64,000 bases of DNA from Cherax quadricarinatus. Lineage: Eukaryota; Arthropoda; Malacostraca; Decapoda; Parastacidae. The notes beneath the pieces are model-generated. The model saw nothing but the letters and a program-made list of their open reading frames with translations. It did not search any database and had not been told where the DNA came from. The position numbers were made by a program, and so were the translations under genes. The stretch lies in contig NC_091352.1 in assembly GCF_038502225.1 (NCBI RefSeq), positions 23,314,803-23,378,802 on the forward strand, written 5' to 3'. Below are positions 28,993 to 40,888 of the stretch, in pieces. The stretch's first letter is position 1. Each line of letters opens with the position of its first letter.

Positions 28993-31943
28993 GGTGTAGG
29001 TTCCTGCACCAACACCTTGTCTCCTGGATGGAAGGAGCGGAATTGTGCACTTTTGTCATACCTCTGTTTCATCTTACTTTGAGCTATCTTTAGGTTAGCC
29101 GTGGCTAACTCACGTGCCACCTGCAACCTTGAAGACGGGTTGTAGAGTGCTGAGCTTACGTCTTCTCCCATCCATCCTTCTTTGAGCACCCGAAGAGGAC
29201 CTCGTACATTGTGCCCAAAGATCAGCTCAAACGGACTATACCCTGTAGACTCATGCACCGTCTCTCGTACTGAGAACAGCAACAACGGTAGAGATTCATC
29301 CCAATCTGTCGGAAAGTGCATGCAAAAACTTCTCATCATTGTTTTTAATGTTTGGTGGAATCTTTCCAAGGCGCCTTGGGACTGAGGGTGATAGGCAGTG
29401 GATAAGTTGTGAATTATCCCTAACCTAGTTAATACTTCCCTAAATGCTTTGGCAGTGAAGTTAGTACCTTGATCACTTTGTATAGTTTTAGGAATGCCAA
29501 AACAAGAAATGAATTTTGTTAAAGCTTTGAGAATAGCTTTAGTAGTGAGACTACGCATTGGGATCGCTTCAGGATATCTGGTTACTTTATCCATAATTGT
29601 AAATAAATACTGATTTCCAGACTTTGACTTAGGTAGTGGACCTACACAATCTATAATTAAATCTGCAAAAGGTTCTCCATCAGCAGGTATGGGTTGGAGA
29701 GGTGCAGGTTTAATGGAATGTCCAGGTTTTCCAACTTGCTGACATTCTCGGCAACACCTAATATGATTCTTCACATCTTTCTTTAATTTTGGCCAATAAA
29801 ATTCTTTTGTGATTCTATACAAGGTTTTTGTAATTCCTAAGTGACCTCCTGATGACGTATTATGAGCTATATTTAATATCTGAGGTCTATACTTGGTTGG
29901 AACCACTAACCTGTCGTATAATTGCCGGCCCTCTTTCTCCTTACCAGTCTCAGTGCAAACCAAATAATCATTTTTAACTTCATACTTGACTGGATGACCC
30001 CAAGAGGATTTACCCATGGCTGCCTGAAAAGCGAATTTTAAAGAAGGGTCCTTTCGTTGTTCCTCCCGGAAGGACAGTCCCTCGGGCATGGAAACAGAGA
30101 CATCTGGCAATCCTGCAACCTGGGAATAGGAAGGCTTGATCGGGGTCTGTTCACTTGATTTACGAGACTCCGGCCGGTGTGTCTCATAAAACAACGTGGC
30201 TATTCCGAGATCGGAGTCGTCCAAGGATAGGTCAACATTCTCCCCAGACAACCCTTGGGATGTTGCCCGAGTTATGGCCAACACTGGAGAAGCATTAATC
30301 ATTATAGGTTCAGGACACGAAGTAACAGTAGTAATGTTATTACCCAGTAATAACATGGCATTTTTCATGGGAAATCCTTTTGAGATACCTACAGTCAAGT
30401 ACCCAGTGTAATATTTGCACTGTACATAAATTTTATGCAAAGGAACTGAATATATAGCTCCTCCATAGGCTTCCAATAAAACTGAGGAATTCAAGGAAGT
30501 ATTCTCTGAAAGGGGTAATATTCCTTCTCTGACAAGTGAGCAATATGCTCCAGTATCTCTAAAGGTATTTACTTTAGTTGGTTCTGAGTTTTCCTGAAGG
30601 GAAATAAGACTTTCGCAATAATAAGGGGCCATACCTTTTTCTACTTCTCTAGGGGACATGTTACTAGGGATATTAGAGATTTTCCCGATGGGTTGAGGTT
30701 TTTGGGGGCAGTTGGAACTGATGTGACCTACTTTATTGCACCTGAAGCAGACGACAGGCTTGCCCTTTACTCCCTGATGACGTTGCAAGTGGTGTCGTTC
30801 TGGCTGGTGCCTCTCTGGATATTGTTGTCGAGATGCTCCATAAGTAGTTTGCCTCTCCGCAGGGGGACCATATGTTGAGAAGCGTGGCTCACCAGGTGAC
30901 TTGGTTGGATGACGTAGACGCTCTCCCTCCGGCTGGCACTTCATTCTCCAATGTTGTCGATCTCTGCTCACGCCAGACTGTTGAAAAGAGAGACGGGACC
31001 GCTCGGACAAGGAGCGGTTCGTTTCGAAGGTATCAGCCAACCTGGCCGCCTCCAATGCAGTGGTTAAGTCACGATCCTGCAGAAAGACACGAACCTCTGG
31101 TCCCACAGACTCCAGCAGGTTATCAATCAGAATAAGCTGCACCAGCTCCTCAAAGTTAGAGACACCACTCGCTTTATACCAGCTGGTAAAAGCTTTGGTT
31201 TGCTGTCTCACAAAGTCCACCAGGGATTGACCAAGCTGCCGCCTGTTCAATTTGAAGGTCTTACGATATTTAGCTGGGATACATGTATATGCTCCCAACA
31301 CTGTGGTCTTCACTACTTGATAATCAGAGAATTCAGCGTCAGTTAATACCGACGTAAATTCCTGTGCCTTACCCAATAATGCTGTATGAACCAACGCTGC
31401 CCAGTGCTGTTCCGGCCACCTCAAGGCTCGAGCCTGATTTTCGAAGCTTTCGAAAAATTGCTCTGGTTCGGCCTCATTGAAGCGGGGAACAAGCTGTACT
31501 GCTTTTTGTAAACTGAAATCGTTTACAGAATGCGAAAATTGCCTCCTCTCTCTTTCCCTATCAAATTCTTCCCTTGCGAATGCTCTCTGTTCCCTAGTTT
31601 GCTCCAGCGTGATTTTTGCCAACTCAAGTGCCAACGACGCTGATTCACCTCGAGACAACCCAGCTGCACCATACTGACCATTTTGCTCCGTAGGTGTATC
31701 ATCTTCCTCATGCGAGAACATAAGAGTTTTTTCCCTAGCTCCCGTAGAGGGAGGAGTTTGATGTGCCATCTCTTCTTCAATAAGTATGTCAGCAATAAGT
31801 GAACGCAGTTGCGCAGCTGTGAGAGTGCGTTTATAGGGAATGCCAATGGAACGAGCAATTTGCCAACAACGCTGTAGGGACAATTTAGGTAGGTTATGCA
31901 AAGTATATGCCGACACCAGGCGTCTGACTCGTCTAGGTGGCAT
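28989..31943 (-). pseudogene. A2 Gag-protease-integrase (ends at a 10-bp deletion)
   Basis: 984 codons from ATG 31943, collinear with A1 with a few substitutions. It keeps the SAP-like N-terminus, CCHC knuckle, DTGA protease site, HHCC finger and integrase Asp/Asp/Glu. It terminates at KVLVQEPTP because GGCCGGGTAT of A1 (about 19367-19376) is missing at about 28997, so integrase lacks its GPY/F-like domain and RT is out of frame. Confidence 0.94.
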
Positions 31944-32264
31944 AAGTTATTCGCTATGCACAGTACGAATACCCCAACGTAACACGTTAATTTGCAGAAC
32001 ACGCTTAGCTATGCACAGTACGATTGCAGAATACGCATACAAGCAAAGCCGACTGCACACAAGATTGACCGTAGCGAAGCGAGCACACTGAACAAGCTAG
32101 TAGCGAGCTGTTGAACGATCACACAATAGCAAGGCTGATCATAAGCAACTGACACGCAAAATTTGTAAAGCGAAGCGAAACAGCAAGCTACACAATGTTC
32201 CTGCTACAAGCTTCACCCTAAGCTCAACCGTTTCTCTAAGTCCAGCTCTCGGACAGGCTACCCA
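31944..32264 (-). other. A2 leader and primer-binding site
   Basis: PBS TGGGTAGCCTGTCCGAGAG at 32264-32246 on the minus strand, directly after the LTR; the leader differs from A1 by a single inserted A near 32168. Non-coding. Confidence 0.8.
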
Positions 32265-32583
32265 TATTACAACCTAGGATTTCAAATGGCCTGTTATCCC
32301 AGGTGTAATGGGAGCAAATAAACACAGTAGAAAAAGTTTAGACTTATATTATCCTTCACCAATTTATAACAGCAATATGTACACTATGTACAGTGATAAA
32401 TATAGTGCACTCCACGGTAAGCAAGGCAGAAATAGAAGCCACAAGATAGCAGACCGTGCTTCAACCAGCTCTAGAATGGGAATGACAAGGGCAGACAGGA
32501 GAGCGGTATCCACATAACCTCTGCGATTGTCAATCCCACCTTCTTATTGGCTAGAACCTGGTCACTAGTTGAACGATGGGGCG
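32265..32583 (-). repeat. A2 5' LTR, inner segment
   Basis: 319 bp, then interrupted by D. GGGCG (32579-32583) is the left TSD of D. The remaining 106 bp lie at 35598-35703. Confidence 0.94.
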
Positions 32584-34026
32584 TATTACAAAAAAAGTAA
32601 TTTTTAAGAGAAGATGGTATTAAGATTTACTTCTTTTGTAATAAAGAGTTCGGGATACATAAATACACACATTAATATAAATTAATCTTTAATATATAAA
32701 AATCAACTATCTTTGGTCTAGAGGTATTTGAACTATAATATAATAATAACATGTACATGTTACTATAATAAATTATAATCAGCATTTTACTAAAATATAA
32801 TTAATAACCCTACACAGGGTACAACTCTTGACACTACTGTCACTATATATATATATCTCTATGCTAAAACAATAAATTATAAATAACATTTTTATAATAA
32901 TAAATTACAATCAACTGCCTCTCACGACACGAAGTCAGTCACACGACACTGTTCAGTGTACACTACAACCAGGCCATCTTCAGTGTCCCACGACACCCTT
33001 TTCATCTCAGTGTTCCACTACGGTCCTGTGCATATCTCAGTGTTCCACTCCATCGTACGTCCCTCAGTGTCACACTACGGTCCTGGCCCAGTTCAGTGTA
33101 ACACTCCAACCTTTTCTTCATGTAATGTCCCACTAAACAGCATCTGACGACTCCGGCCCACAGTTGATCAACGTAGACGGTGAGTCCACAGACATCACCG
33201 GTAGTCCAGTAAATCCTCTCCAAAGGCGGTTGACACACCGCTAGCCGAACACCATGCTGCAAGCTCACTGAATGCGGCCGTCAAGTAACTGAGGCCAACA
33301 GACTCAGTGAGCTGCGGTGAGCGGTTCTTCTAACGCCAGTAGATAGGTACGATTCGGTGGTCAGGTACCTACTGCATAGACGTGTACCCTGAGGAGTTCA
33401 GGTACTTAATGTTGAAGCCAGTAGACGTGTACCCTTCGGTGGTCAGGTACCTACTGCTTAGGTGTGTACAGCGAGGCGCTCAGGTACATAATATTTCTAA
33501 AGCCAGTAGACGTGTACCCTTCGGTGGTCAGGTACCTACTGCTTAGGTGTGTACAGCGAGGCGCTCAGGTACATAATATTTCTAAAGCCAGTAGACGTGT
33601 ACCCTTCGGTGGTCAGGTACCTACTGCTTAGGTGTGTACAGCGAGGCGCTCTGGTACATACTGTTACTAAAGCCAGTAGACGTGTACCCTTCGGTGGTCA
33701 GGTACCTACTGCTTAGGTGTGTACAGCGAGGCGCTCTGGTACATACTGTTACTAAAGCCAGTAGACGTGTACCCTTCGGTGGTCAGGTACCTACTGCTTA
33801 GGTGTGTACAGCGAGGCGCTCTGGTACATACTGTTACTAAAGCCAGTAGACGTGTACCCTTCGGTGGTCAGGTACCTACTGCTTAGGTGTGTACCGTGAG
33901 GCACTCAGGCTCTTACTGCTCTAAGGCCGGCTCAGCAGCCCCCACATTGGGTTTGATGACGCACCCAGTGGTACTGCCGGCCGGCATGTTAACTATTTAA
34001 CCGCTAGTTTGGCAGGGGCCGCAACA
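32584..34026 (-). repeat. D LTR, left copy (3' LTR)
   Basis: 1,443 bp. AT-rich first third; a middle block with several TCAGTGT..CAC motifs about 30 bp apart (32950-33120); then an 85-bp minisatellite (33416-33925). The 88-codon ORF at 33002-33268 is repetitive and not a supported gene. Confidence 0.93.
33416..33925. repeat. 85-bp tandem repeat within the D LTR
   Basis: The unit start AGCCAGTAGACGTG occurs at 33416, 33501, 33586, 33671, 33756 and 33841, exactly 85 bp apart. Each unit has several GTACC/GGTAC inverted pairs (CAGGTACCTACTG, GTGTACCC, GTGTGTAC). Two sub-types (CAGGTACATAATATTTC and TGGTACATACTGTTAC) occupy the left and right halves. Confidence 0.95.
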
Positions 34027-34149
34027 CCCCCACCACAAAAGGACCGACACACAAAGATCAATGTAATATGTATCCCGAACCGTCATCCCGGATATGATCA
34101 TCCAGAAATCATTCTTGATAATCATTATCCTCCCGGACAGGCCCCCATA
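34027..34149 (-). other. D internal region: PBS and PPT only
   Basis: Minus-strand order: PBS TGGGGGCCTGTCCGGGA (34147-34131), about 95 bp with no ORF, and a GTGGTGGGGG purine tract (34036-34027) before the next LTR. The PBS equals that of B2 over 17 bases. Confidence 0.88.
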
Positions 34150-35592
34150 TATTACAAAAAAAGTAATTTTTAAGAGAAGATGGTATTAAGATTTACTTCT
34201 TTTGTAATAAAGAGTTCGGGATACATAAATACACACATTAATATAAATTAATCTTTAATATATAAAAATCAACTATCTTTGGTCTAGAGGTATTTGAACT
34301 ATAATATAATAATAACATGTACATGTTACTATAATAAATTATAATCAGCATTTTACTAAAATATAATTAATAACCCTACACAGGGTACAACTCTTGACAC
34401 TACTGTCACTATATATATATATCTCTATGCTAAAACAATAAATTATAAATAACATTTTTATAATAATAAATTACAATCAACTGCCTCTCACGACACGAAG
34501 TCAGTCACACGACACTGTTCAGTGTACACTACAACCAGGCCATCTTCAGTGTCCCACGACACCCTTTTCATCTCAGTGTTCCACTACGGTCCTGTGCATA
34601 TCTCAGTGTTCCACTCCATCGTACGTCCCTCAGTGTCACACTACGGTCCTGGCCCAGTTCAGTGTAACACTCCAACCTTTTCTTCATGTAATGTCCCACT
34701 AAACAGCATCTGACGACTCCGGCCCACAGTTGATCAACGTAGACGGTGAGTCCACAGACATCACCGGTAGTCCAGTAAATCCTCTCCAAAGGCGGTTGAC
34801 ACACCGCTAGCCGAACACCATGCTGCAAGCTCACTGAATGCGGCCGTCAAGTAACTGAGGCCAACAGACTCAGTGAGCTGCGGTGAGCGGTTCTTCTAAC
34901 GCCAGTAGATAGGTACGATTCGGTGGTCAGGTACCTACTGCATAGACGTGTACCCTGAGGAGTTCAGGTACTTAATGTTGAAGCCAGTAGACGTGTACCC
35001 TTCGGTGGTCAGGTACCTACTGCTTAGGTGTGTACAGCGAGGCGCTCAGGTACATAATATTTCTAAAGCCAGTAGACGTGTACCCTTCGGTGGTCAGGTA
35101 CCTACTGCTTAGGTGTGTACAGCGAGGCGCTCAGGTACCTAATATTTCTAAAGCCAGTAGACGTGTACCCTTCGGTGGTCAGGTACCTACTGCTTAGGTG
35201 TGTACAGCGAGGCGCTCTGGTACATACTGTTACTAAAGCCAGTAGACGTGTACCCTTCGGTGGTCAGGTACCTACTGCTTAGGTGTGTACAGCGAGGCGC
35301 TCTGGTACATACTGTTACTAAAGCCAGTAGACGTGTACCCTTCGGTGGTCAGGTACCTACTGCTTAGGTGTGTACAGCGAGGCGCTCTGGTACATACTGT
35401 TACTAAAGCCAGTAGACGTGTACCCTTCGGTGGTCAGGTACCTACTGCTTAGGTGTGTACCGTGAGGCACTCAGGCTCTTACTGCTCTAAGGCCGGCTCA
35501 GCAGCCCCCACATTGGGTTTGATGACGCACCCAGTGGTACTGCCGGCCGGCATGTTAACTATTTAACCGCTAGTTTGGCAGGGGCCGCAACA
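34150..35592 (-). repeat. D LTR, right copy (5' LTR)
   Basis: 1,443 bp, offset 1,566 bp from the left copy and all but identical, including the 85-bp array (34982-35491). Confidence 0.93.
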
Positions 35593-35597
35593 GGGCG

Positions 35598-35703
35598 CCA
35601 TCATCAACTCTTAGCAACCTGGTTCGCTGGTTGGGGGAGATAGCCTGTAAATGAGGGTGTGTCCATGCGCCGAATAAAGGTTACGTACTCTTTGCATGCC
35701 ACA
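35598..35703 (-). repeat. A2 5' LTR, outer segment
   Basis: The final 106 bp of the A2 LTR (CCATCATCAACTC...GCATGCCACA), resuming after the D TSD. Confidence 0.93.
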
Positions 35704-35858
35704 GTGGTGGTGGTGAGAATGGTGGTGTTGGTGAAGATGGTGGTGGTGGTGATGAGGATGGTGGTGAGGATGGTGGTGGTGGTGGTGGTGAGGATGGTGG
35801 TGGTTGTGAGGAAGGTGGTGGTGGTGGTGAGGATGGTGGTGCTGGTGAGGATGGTGGT
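35704..35858. repeat. GGT/GAGGAT minisatellite, fourth block
   Basis: 155 bp of the same repeat between the A2 LTR and a plus-strand solo LTR. Confidence 0.93.
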
Positions 35859-36283
35859 TGTGGCATGCAAAGAGTATGTAACCTTTATTCGGCGCATGTA
35901 CACACCCTCATTTACAGGCTATCTCCCCCAACCAGCGAACCAGGTTGCTAAGAGTTGATGATGGGGCCCCGTCGTTCAACTAGTGACCAGGTTCTAGCCA
36001 ATAAGAAGTTGGTTTTGGCAATCGCAGAGGTTATGTGGGTACCGCTCTCCTGTCTGCCCTTGTCATTCCCATTCTAGAGCTGGTTGAAGCACGGTCTGCT
36101 ATCTTGTGGCTTCTATTTCTGCTTTGCTTACCGTGGAGTGCACTATACTTATCTCTGTACATAGTGTACATATTGCTGTTATAAATTGGTGAAGGATAAT
36201 ATAAGTCTAAACTTTTTCTGCTGTGTTTATTTTGCTCCCATTACACCCGGGGTAACAGGCCATTTGGATCCTGGGTTGTAATA
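35859..36283 (+). mobile_element. Solo family-A LTR (plus strand)
   Basis: 425 bp, flanked by GTGGT on both sides (35854-35858 / 36284-36288). It shares variants with the truncated copy at 26342, so the two are probably duplicates of one insertion. Confidence 0.88.
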
Positions 36284-37100
36284 GTGGTGGTGGTGGTGAG
36301 GATGGTGGTGAGGATGATGGTGGTGAGGATGGTGGTGGTGGTGAGGATGGTGGTGGAGGTGGTGAGGATTGTGGTGGTGGTGAGGATGGTGGTGGTGGTG
36401 GTGGTGAGGATGGTAGTGGTGGTGGTGAGGATAGTGGTGGTGGTGAGGATGGTGGTGGTGGTGGTGATGATGGTGGTGGTGGTGGTGAGGATGGTGGTGG
36501 TGGTGAGGATGGTGGTGGTGGTGGTGAGGATGGTGGTGGTGGTGGTGAGGATGGTGGTGGTGATGAGGATGGTAGTGGTGGTGGTGAGCATGGTGGTGAT
36601 GGTGAGAATGGTAGTGGTGGTGGTGAGGATGGTGGTGGTGAGGATGGTGGTGGTGAGGATGGTGGTGGTGGTGAGAATGGTGGTGGTGGTGGTGGTGAGG
36701 GTGGTGGTGGTGAGGATTGTGGTGCTGGTGAGGATGGTGGTGGTGGTGGTGAGGATGGTGGTGAGGATGGTGGTGGTGGAGGTGGTGAGGATGGTGGTGG
36801 TTGTGAGGATGGTGGTGGTGGTGAGGATGGTGGTGGTGGTGGTGAGGATGGTGGTGGTGAGCATGGTTGTGAGAATGGTGGTGGTGGTGGTGGGGATGGT
36901 GGTAGTGGTGTGGATGGGGGTGGTTGTGAGGATGGTGGTGGTGGCTAGGATGGTGGTGGTGGTGGTGGTGAGGATGGTGGTGGTGAGGATGGTGGTGGTG
37001 GTGAGGATGGTGGTGGTGGTGGTGAGGATGGTGGTGGTGGTGAGGATGGTGGTGGTGGTGGTGGTGAGGATGGTGGTTGTGGTGACGATGGTGGTGGTGG
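36284..37100. repeat. GGT/GAGGAT minisatellite, fifth block
   Basis: About 0.8 kb of the same repeat. Its right edge is the start of a B LTR; the flank is GGTGG, the same five bases that border the B1 LTR at 16730. Confidence 0.94.
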
Positions 37101-37758
37101 TGTTGGAACCCCTGAATGGGTTGCAATGATTATTATGTATATATATATAATTATTACCTTTTCATTTAATTTTATATTGCTTATTTTTGCGATAATAGCT
37201 AAATCGTAAATGTATTGCTTTATATTGTTATTTGATGTAGTTTCCTTTGTTAGGTAGGATGTAACATAATATGTGCTCAGTTAGTCTTGATTGTCAAACT
37301 ACTGTAATTATCGCTCCTTGCTCATTGTATTGCCGGCTTCTTGCTGGGCGACTGCTGTCCACGGAGCTATCACGTGATCGTGGGGGGGGGTGTCCTCACC
37401 TCGCCTGAAGTATTCAGTCTGATCTAGGCTCTCTTGGTGGTTGGACAGATTGTCTGTCTCATTATTCTTGTTAGTTCTGTAGAACTCTGTTCACAGAACA
37501 TTGTATAGACTTAGTGATTTTCGATGTTGTACTGAGGTTGTGTGTCTCATAGACACTCTGAGTAACTCACGTCCTGAACTATAGCTTATGACCTAATTTG
37601 TACTGGTTTCTGTGTATTATCACAGTCGGGGATTTTCTTATGCTGAACTTAGATTCAGTAGAATGGGAGTTTTGTGACTTTTGTGGAGGATCTGCAGATG
37701 GTCCCTATTTAGTGTCGTTATATTCTCTCTTTGATCCTGATTGTGTCGCAGTTGCTTG
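37101..37758 (+). mobile_element. Family-B LTR, 5' half, cut by B3
   Basis: It starts TGTTGGAACCCCTGAATGGG (diverged from TGTTGCAACC) and runs to GCAGTTGCTTG, where the B3 LTR begins on the other strand. The missing half is not seen in the window. Confidence 0.9.
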
Positions 37759-38961
37759 TGTTACAAAAAACGCGATTCTAAAAGCTTAGAGATCTCCAGT
37801 GAATATTAGAAAGGACTGCCCTTCTAGCATCCAGCCTGTTACTGGGTTTTCGTAACAAGTATTCAGTATCCTTGTCCAATTATCCATTAAAATTCAGTAT
37901 GGTTCAATAGTGCTTTAGGATTACAACTGGTAGGCTACTAACTAGAGAAATTAAAAATTTAATAAATTTATTAAGTAGTAAGTTGTCTAGAGGTATATTA
38001 TCAAAGTAAATTAAATCACAGCAATCAAAATAAAATCAATCTCTCGAGTTCAATATTATTGTGCTGAAAGCACATATCACATTTATAATTCGTAAGTACC
38101 GTCAGGTACATTATTATTTAATAAGATATTACAAATATGTACAAGTAAGTGTGTATGCATGTAAGTGCTCTTAGGTAGCTAGCTATGTCTCAAGACTCGA
38201 ATAAGACTTAAACAAGTGACTGACAAAGTCCTCAAATAAACTAACATCTTGACCGACTGGCAACCCGAACAGTCTGCTTGAACAACAAAGAATGCTAAGC
38301 CCAATAGCAATGCAATATCAAGCGACTGCGACACAGAATCAGGAACAAGGAGATAACATAACGACACTAAGTAGGGACCATCTGCAGATCCTCCACAAAA
38401 GTTACAAAACTCCCATACTACTGAATCTATGTTCAGCATAGGAAAAACGCGACTGTGACAATACACTGAAACCAGTACAAAATTAGGTCAGAAGCTATAG
38501 CTAAGTACCTGAGATGCTCAGAGTGTCTATGACACACAACCTCAGTACAACGTCGAAAATCACAGTCTACACAATGTTCTGTGAACAGATTTCTACAGAA
38601 CTAACAAGAATAATGAGACAGACAATCTGTCCAACCACCAAGAGAGTCTAGAGCAGACTGAATACTTCACGAGAGGTGAGGACACCCCCCCATCGATCAC
38701 GTGATAGCCCCGTGGACAGCGCAGCTCAGAAGCCGGCAGTATAACGAGCGACAAGCGATAATTACAGTAGTTTGACAATCAAGACTAACTGAGCACATTT
38801 TATATACATCCTAACAACATAAGCTACGTCAAATAACAATATAAGGCAATACATTTGCGATTTAGCTATTATCGCAAATATAAGCAATATAAAATTATAT
38901 GAAAAGGTAATATACATTACATATATACATAATCATTGTAACCCATTCAGGGGTTGCAACA
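37759..38961 (-). repeat. B3 3' LTR
   Basis: 1,203 bp, plus-strand TGTTACAAAAAACGCG...GGGGTTGCAACA, followed by the PPT as CCCCCC (38962-38967). Confidence 0.94.
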
Positions 38962-39307
38962 CCCCCCGCAACGCGACAGAGGGTCGCACTAGGAGTTGCA
39001 TTAATGTCTTTCACAGCGTCCGTCACTAGGATATGTCCCTAGTACTAGGGCAGTACACCGTATCGTATCTCATCATACTCGAGGTTATGTACATCAGTGT
39101 AGATTCTGGATAGTGCTGACAAGGAGGGCACGTTGAGGCTCGATCATAGTAGAGGAGACTGCATTCCACTCTTAAGTAGTGGTTGTGGAATGCGAGGCAG
39201 TATGAACATCTGAGTATGAAACAGCTTAAGGTGTGTAGTGAGGGAGGGGGTCTGCGGCAGGAGAGTGTTGCGTCACGCAGTACATCACCCGCACCACACT
39301 ACTCACT
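38962..39307 (-). other. B3 3' non-coding region, first part
   Basis: Matches 2309-2700 and the reverse complement of 14640-15072. CTACTCACT (39299-39307) is the left TSD of the LINE. The region continues at 45211. Confidence 0.85.
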
Positions 39308-39479
39308 TTGATTGTCTGCATCGCTATTGGGCCGTACAGACCCCCTTGCCTGACGCTCCTCAGTAACCTGGCAGCAGTGGTACGAGGGGGTGTTGTGCTT
39401 TCGCTGCCTGGGTGAGGTAGAGTGCCGTCGTGCTTTGCACCCCTCTACTGTTTCCCAGACGAGCTACTCAGTCAACAAC

Positions 39480-40871
39480 ATGTTGCCAGGTGTGCGCAGG
39501 AGAGTGAATACTGTGGGCATTGAACTTATTAGTGGGGCTTTAACACCTACGTCAGTCGATGTGTTATTGCCCAAAATTATACGAGAGACATATGGCATCA
39601 GAGACGAGGATTTATATGGAGTGGCACTGAACGGTGTATATAGAATTTTCGTGAAAGTGCTAACTGCTCAAGTATACGAGGCTTTGGTTGATCGTTACCA
39701 AGATGTCAGCATTAATGTAACACCGGCAGTGAGGGTCAAGTTGATTGATGTATCACGACATTATTCTTAGGTTAAGCTCCAGAACGTGCCTTTTGAGGCT
39801 GATGAAGTAGATATTCGAAATGTTTTCGAACGTTATGGAACTGTACATCTGGCCCAACCTGGCAAATGGGTAAAAGGTGGTTACACAGGATTTCCTGAGG
39901 GTTCTTTTAATCTCAAGATGACGCTTAGGCATCCTATACCCTCGTATGTATATCTCGAAGAGTTTAGAACCCAGGTAATGGTAGCGTATGCAGGGCAGAG
40001 ACGTACGTGCCGACTGTGTGGCGAATTTGACCATATGGCGGCAGACTGTGGCAAGCGGAGTATGGCTCCTGGGCCGGCAAGGGGCGGAGCACCTGCACAT
40101 GAGCACCCGATGCCTAAGGAAGAACAGGGGCAAGGAGGAGGGCGTGGTCGCATGGGGAGTGAAGAGGTGGTGGCTCCTCCTGGGGAATCGGAAGAAGGGG
40201 TGATCCATGAATCACCTGGCCCATCAACAGTGGCTCCTGGGCCGGCAAGGGGCGGAGCACCTGCACATGAGCACCCGATGCCTAAAGAAGAACGGGTGCA
40301 AGGAGGAGGGCGTGGTCGCATGTGGAGTGAAGAGGTGGTGGCTCCTCCTGGGGAATCGGAAGAAGTGGTGATCCATGAATCACCTGCCCCATCAACAGTT
40401 CAGTTGTCAAGTGAGGAGGTACAGGAGGGCGCAGCAGTGAAGGCTATTGAGGAGGAGTTGGAGACGGTGATACAGGCTATGTTACAGTCTACGGAGGTGG
40501 AGAGTTACAGCAAACAAGACCCTGGGATCAGGGCAGAAGGTGTGTGTGGGGAAGGGGAGGATCAGGTGGCACCTGTGGTGGGCAGTGCGAGTGCCATGGA
40601 AGGGCATGGAGGCGGATTAAGGGTGGTAGAGGTGGAAGTCCATTGTGCTGGCTCTCAGGACTCAGATATAGAAACTGAGGGAGCTACAAGGAAAAGGGCA
40701 GCAGCGTCAGATTCGGATGATGTTCTGACGCCGGCGCAAAGGCCGGGGAAAAAGACATGGGGTTATGGTACCCAGAGTGACTCTGCAAGAGGGCCACAAC
40801 AGAAGGGGGGGGGATGGTTGGGAAGGAGGGGGGAGTCTGTGGCAAAGGCACAGTCCAGGGGAACGGTCTGA
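39480..40871 (+). pseudogene. LINE ORF1: nucleic-acid-binding protein with CCHC knuckle (one TAG)
   Basis: 464 codons from ATG 39480 in one frame, interrupted only by TAG at 39768-39770. The middle part (VKLQNVPFEADEVDIRNVFERYGTVH ... GGYTGFPEGSFNLKM) resembles the RRM-like fold of Tx1 ORF1 proteins. The zinc knuckle CRLCGEFDHMAADC lies near 40018-40053. It is followed by a 168-bp (56-codon) tandem duplication starting at 40063 and 40231, rich in Gly, Glu and Pro, and a low-complexity tail. The protein would coat LINE RNA. An earlier GTG at 39390 is in frame, but an ATG start is preferred. Confidence 0.85.
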
Positions 40872-40888
40872 AAGGGAAGAATCTTGAC

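Larger units (their letters stand above)
32584..35592 (-). mobile_element. D: 3.0-kb coding-free LTR element (TRIM/LARD-like)
   Basis: Two 1,443-bp LTRs (32584-34026, 34150-35592) flank only 123 bp of internal DNA. Ends TGTTGC...GTAATA on the minus strand. GGGCG (32579-32583 / 35593-35597) is a perfect 5-bp TSD inside the A2 LTR. PBS and PPT are present, but no gag or pol. I found one difference between the LTRs (ACATAAT versus ACCTAAT), so insertion was very recent and must have used proteins from another element. Confidence 0.93.
26615..35703 (-). mobile_element. A2: second family-A element, 5' LTR split by element D
   Basis: Same structure as A1 and close to identical. LTRs 26615-27039 and 32265-32583 plus 35598-35703 (both 425 bp after removal of D). 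Its flanks are CTTAC on the left and GTGGT on the right, so there is no TSD. One end has therefore probably been exchanged by recombination between A LTRs or between array copies. Confidence 0.95.

Noticed and set aside
33416..33925. CRISPR-like regular 85-bp repeats
   Set aside because: Units are contiguous with no variable spacers, inside a retrotransposon LTR in a eukaryotic context. It is a minisatellite.
33002..34834. Two identical 88-codon ORFs (33002-33268 and 34568-34834)
   Set aside because: They are the two LTR copies of element D and contain short internal repeats; no protein features.
39753..40321. Minus-strand ORFs of about 150 codons over LINE ORF1
   Set aside because: Shadows of the GC-rich repeated coding region; the plus-strand frame has the zinc knuckle and RRM-like segment.
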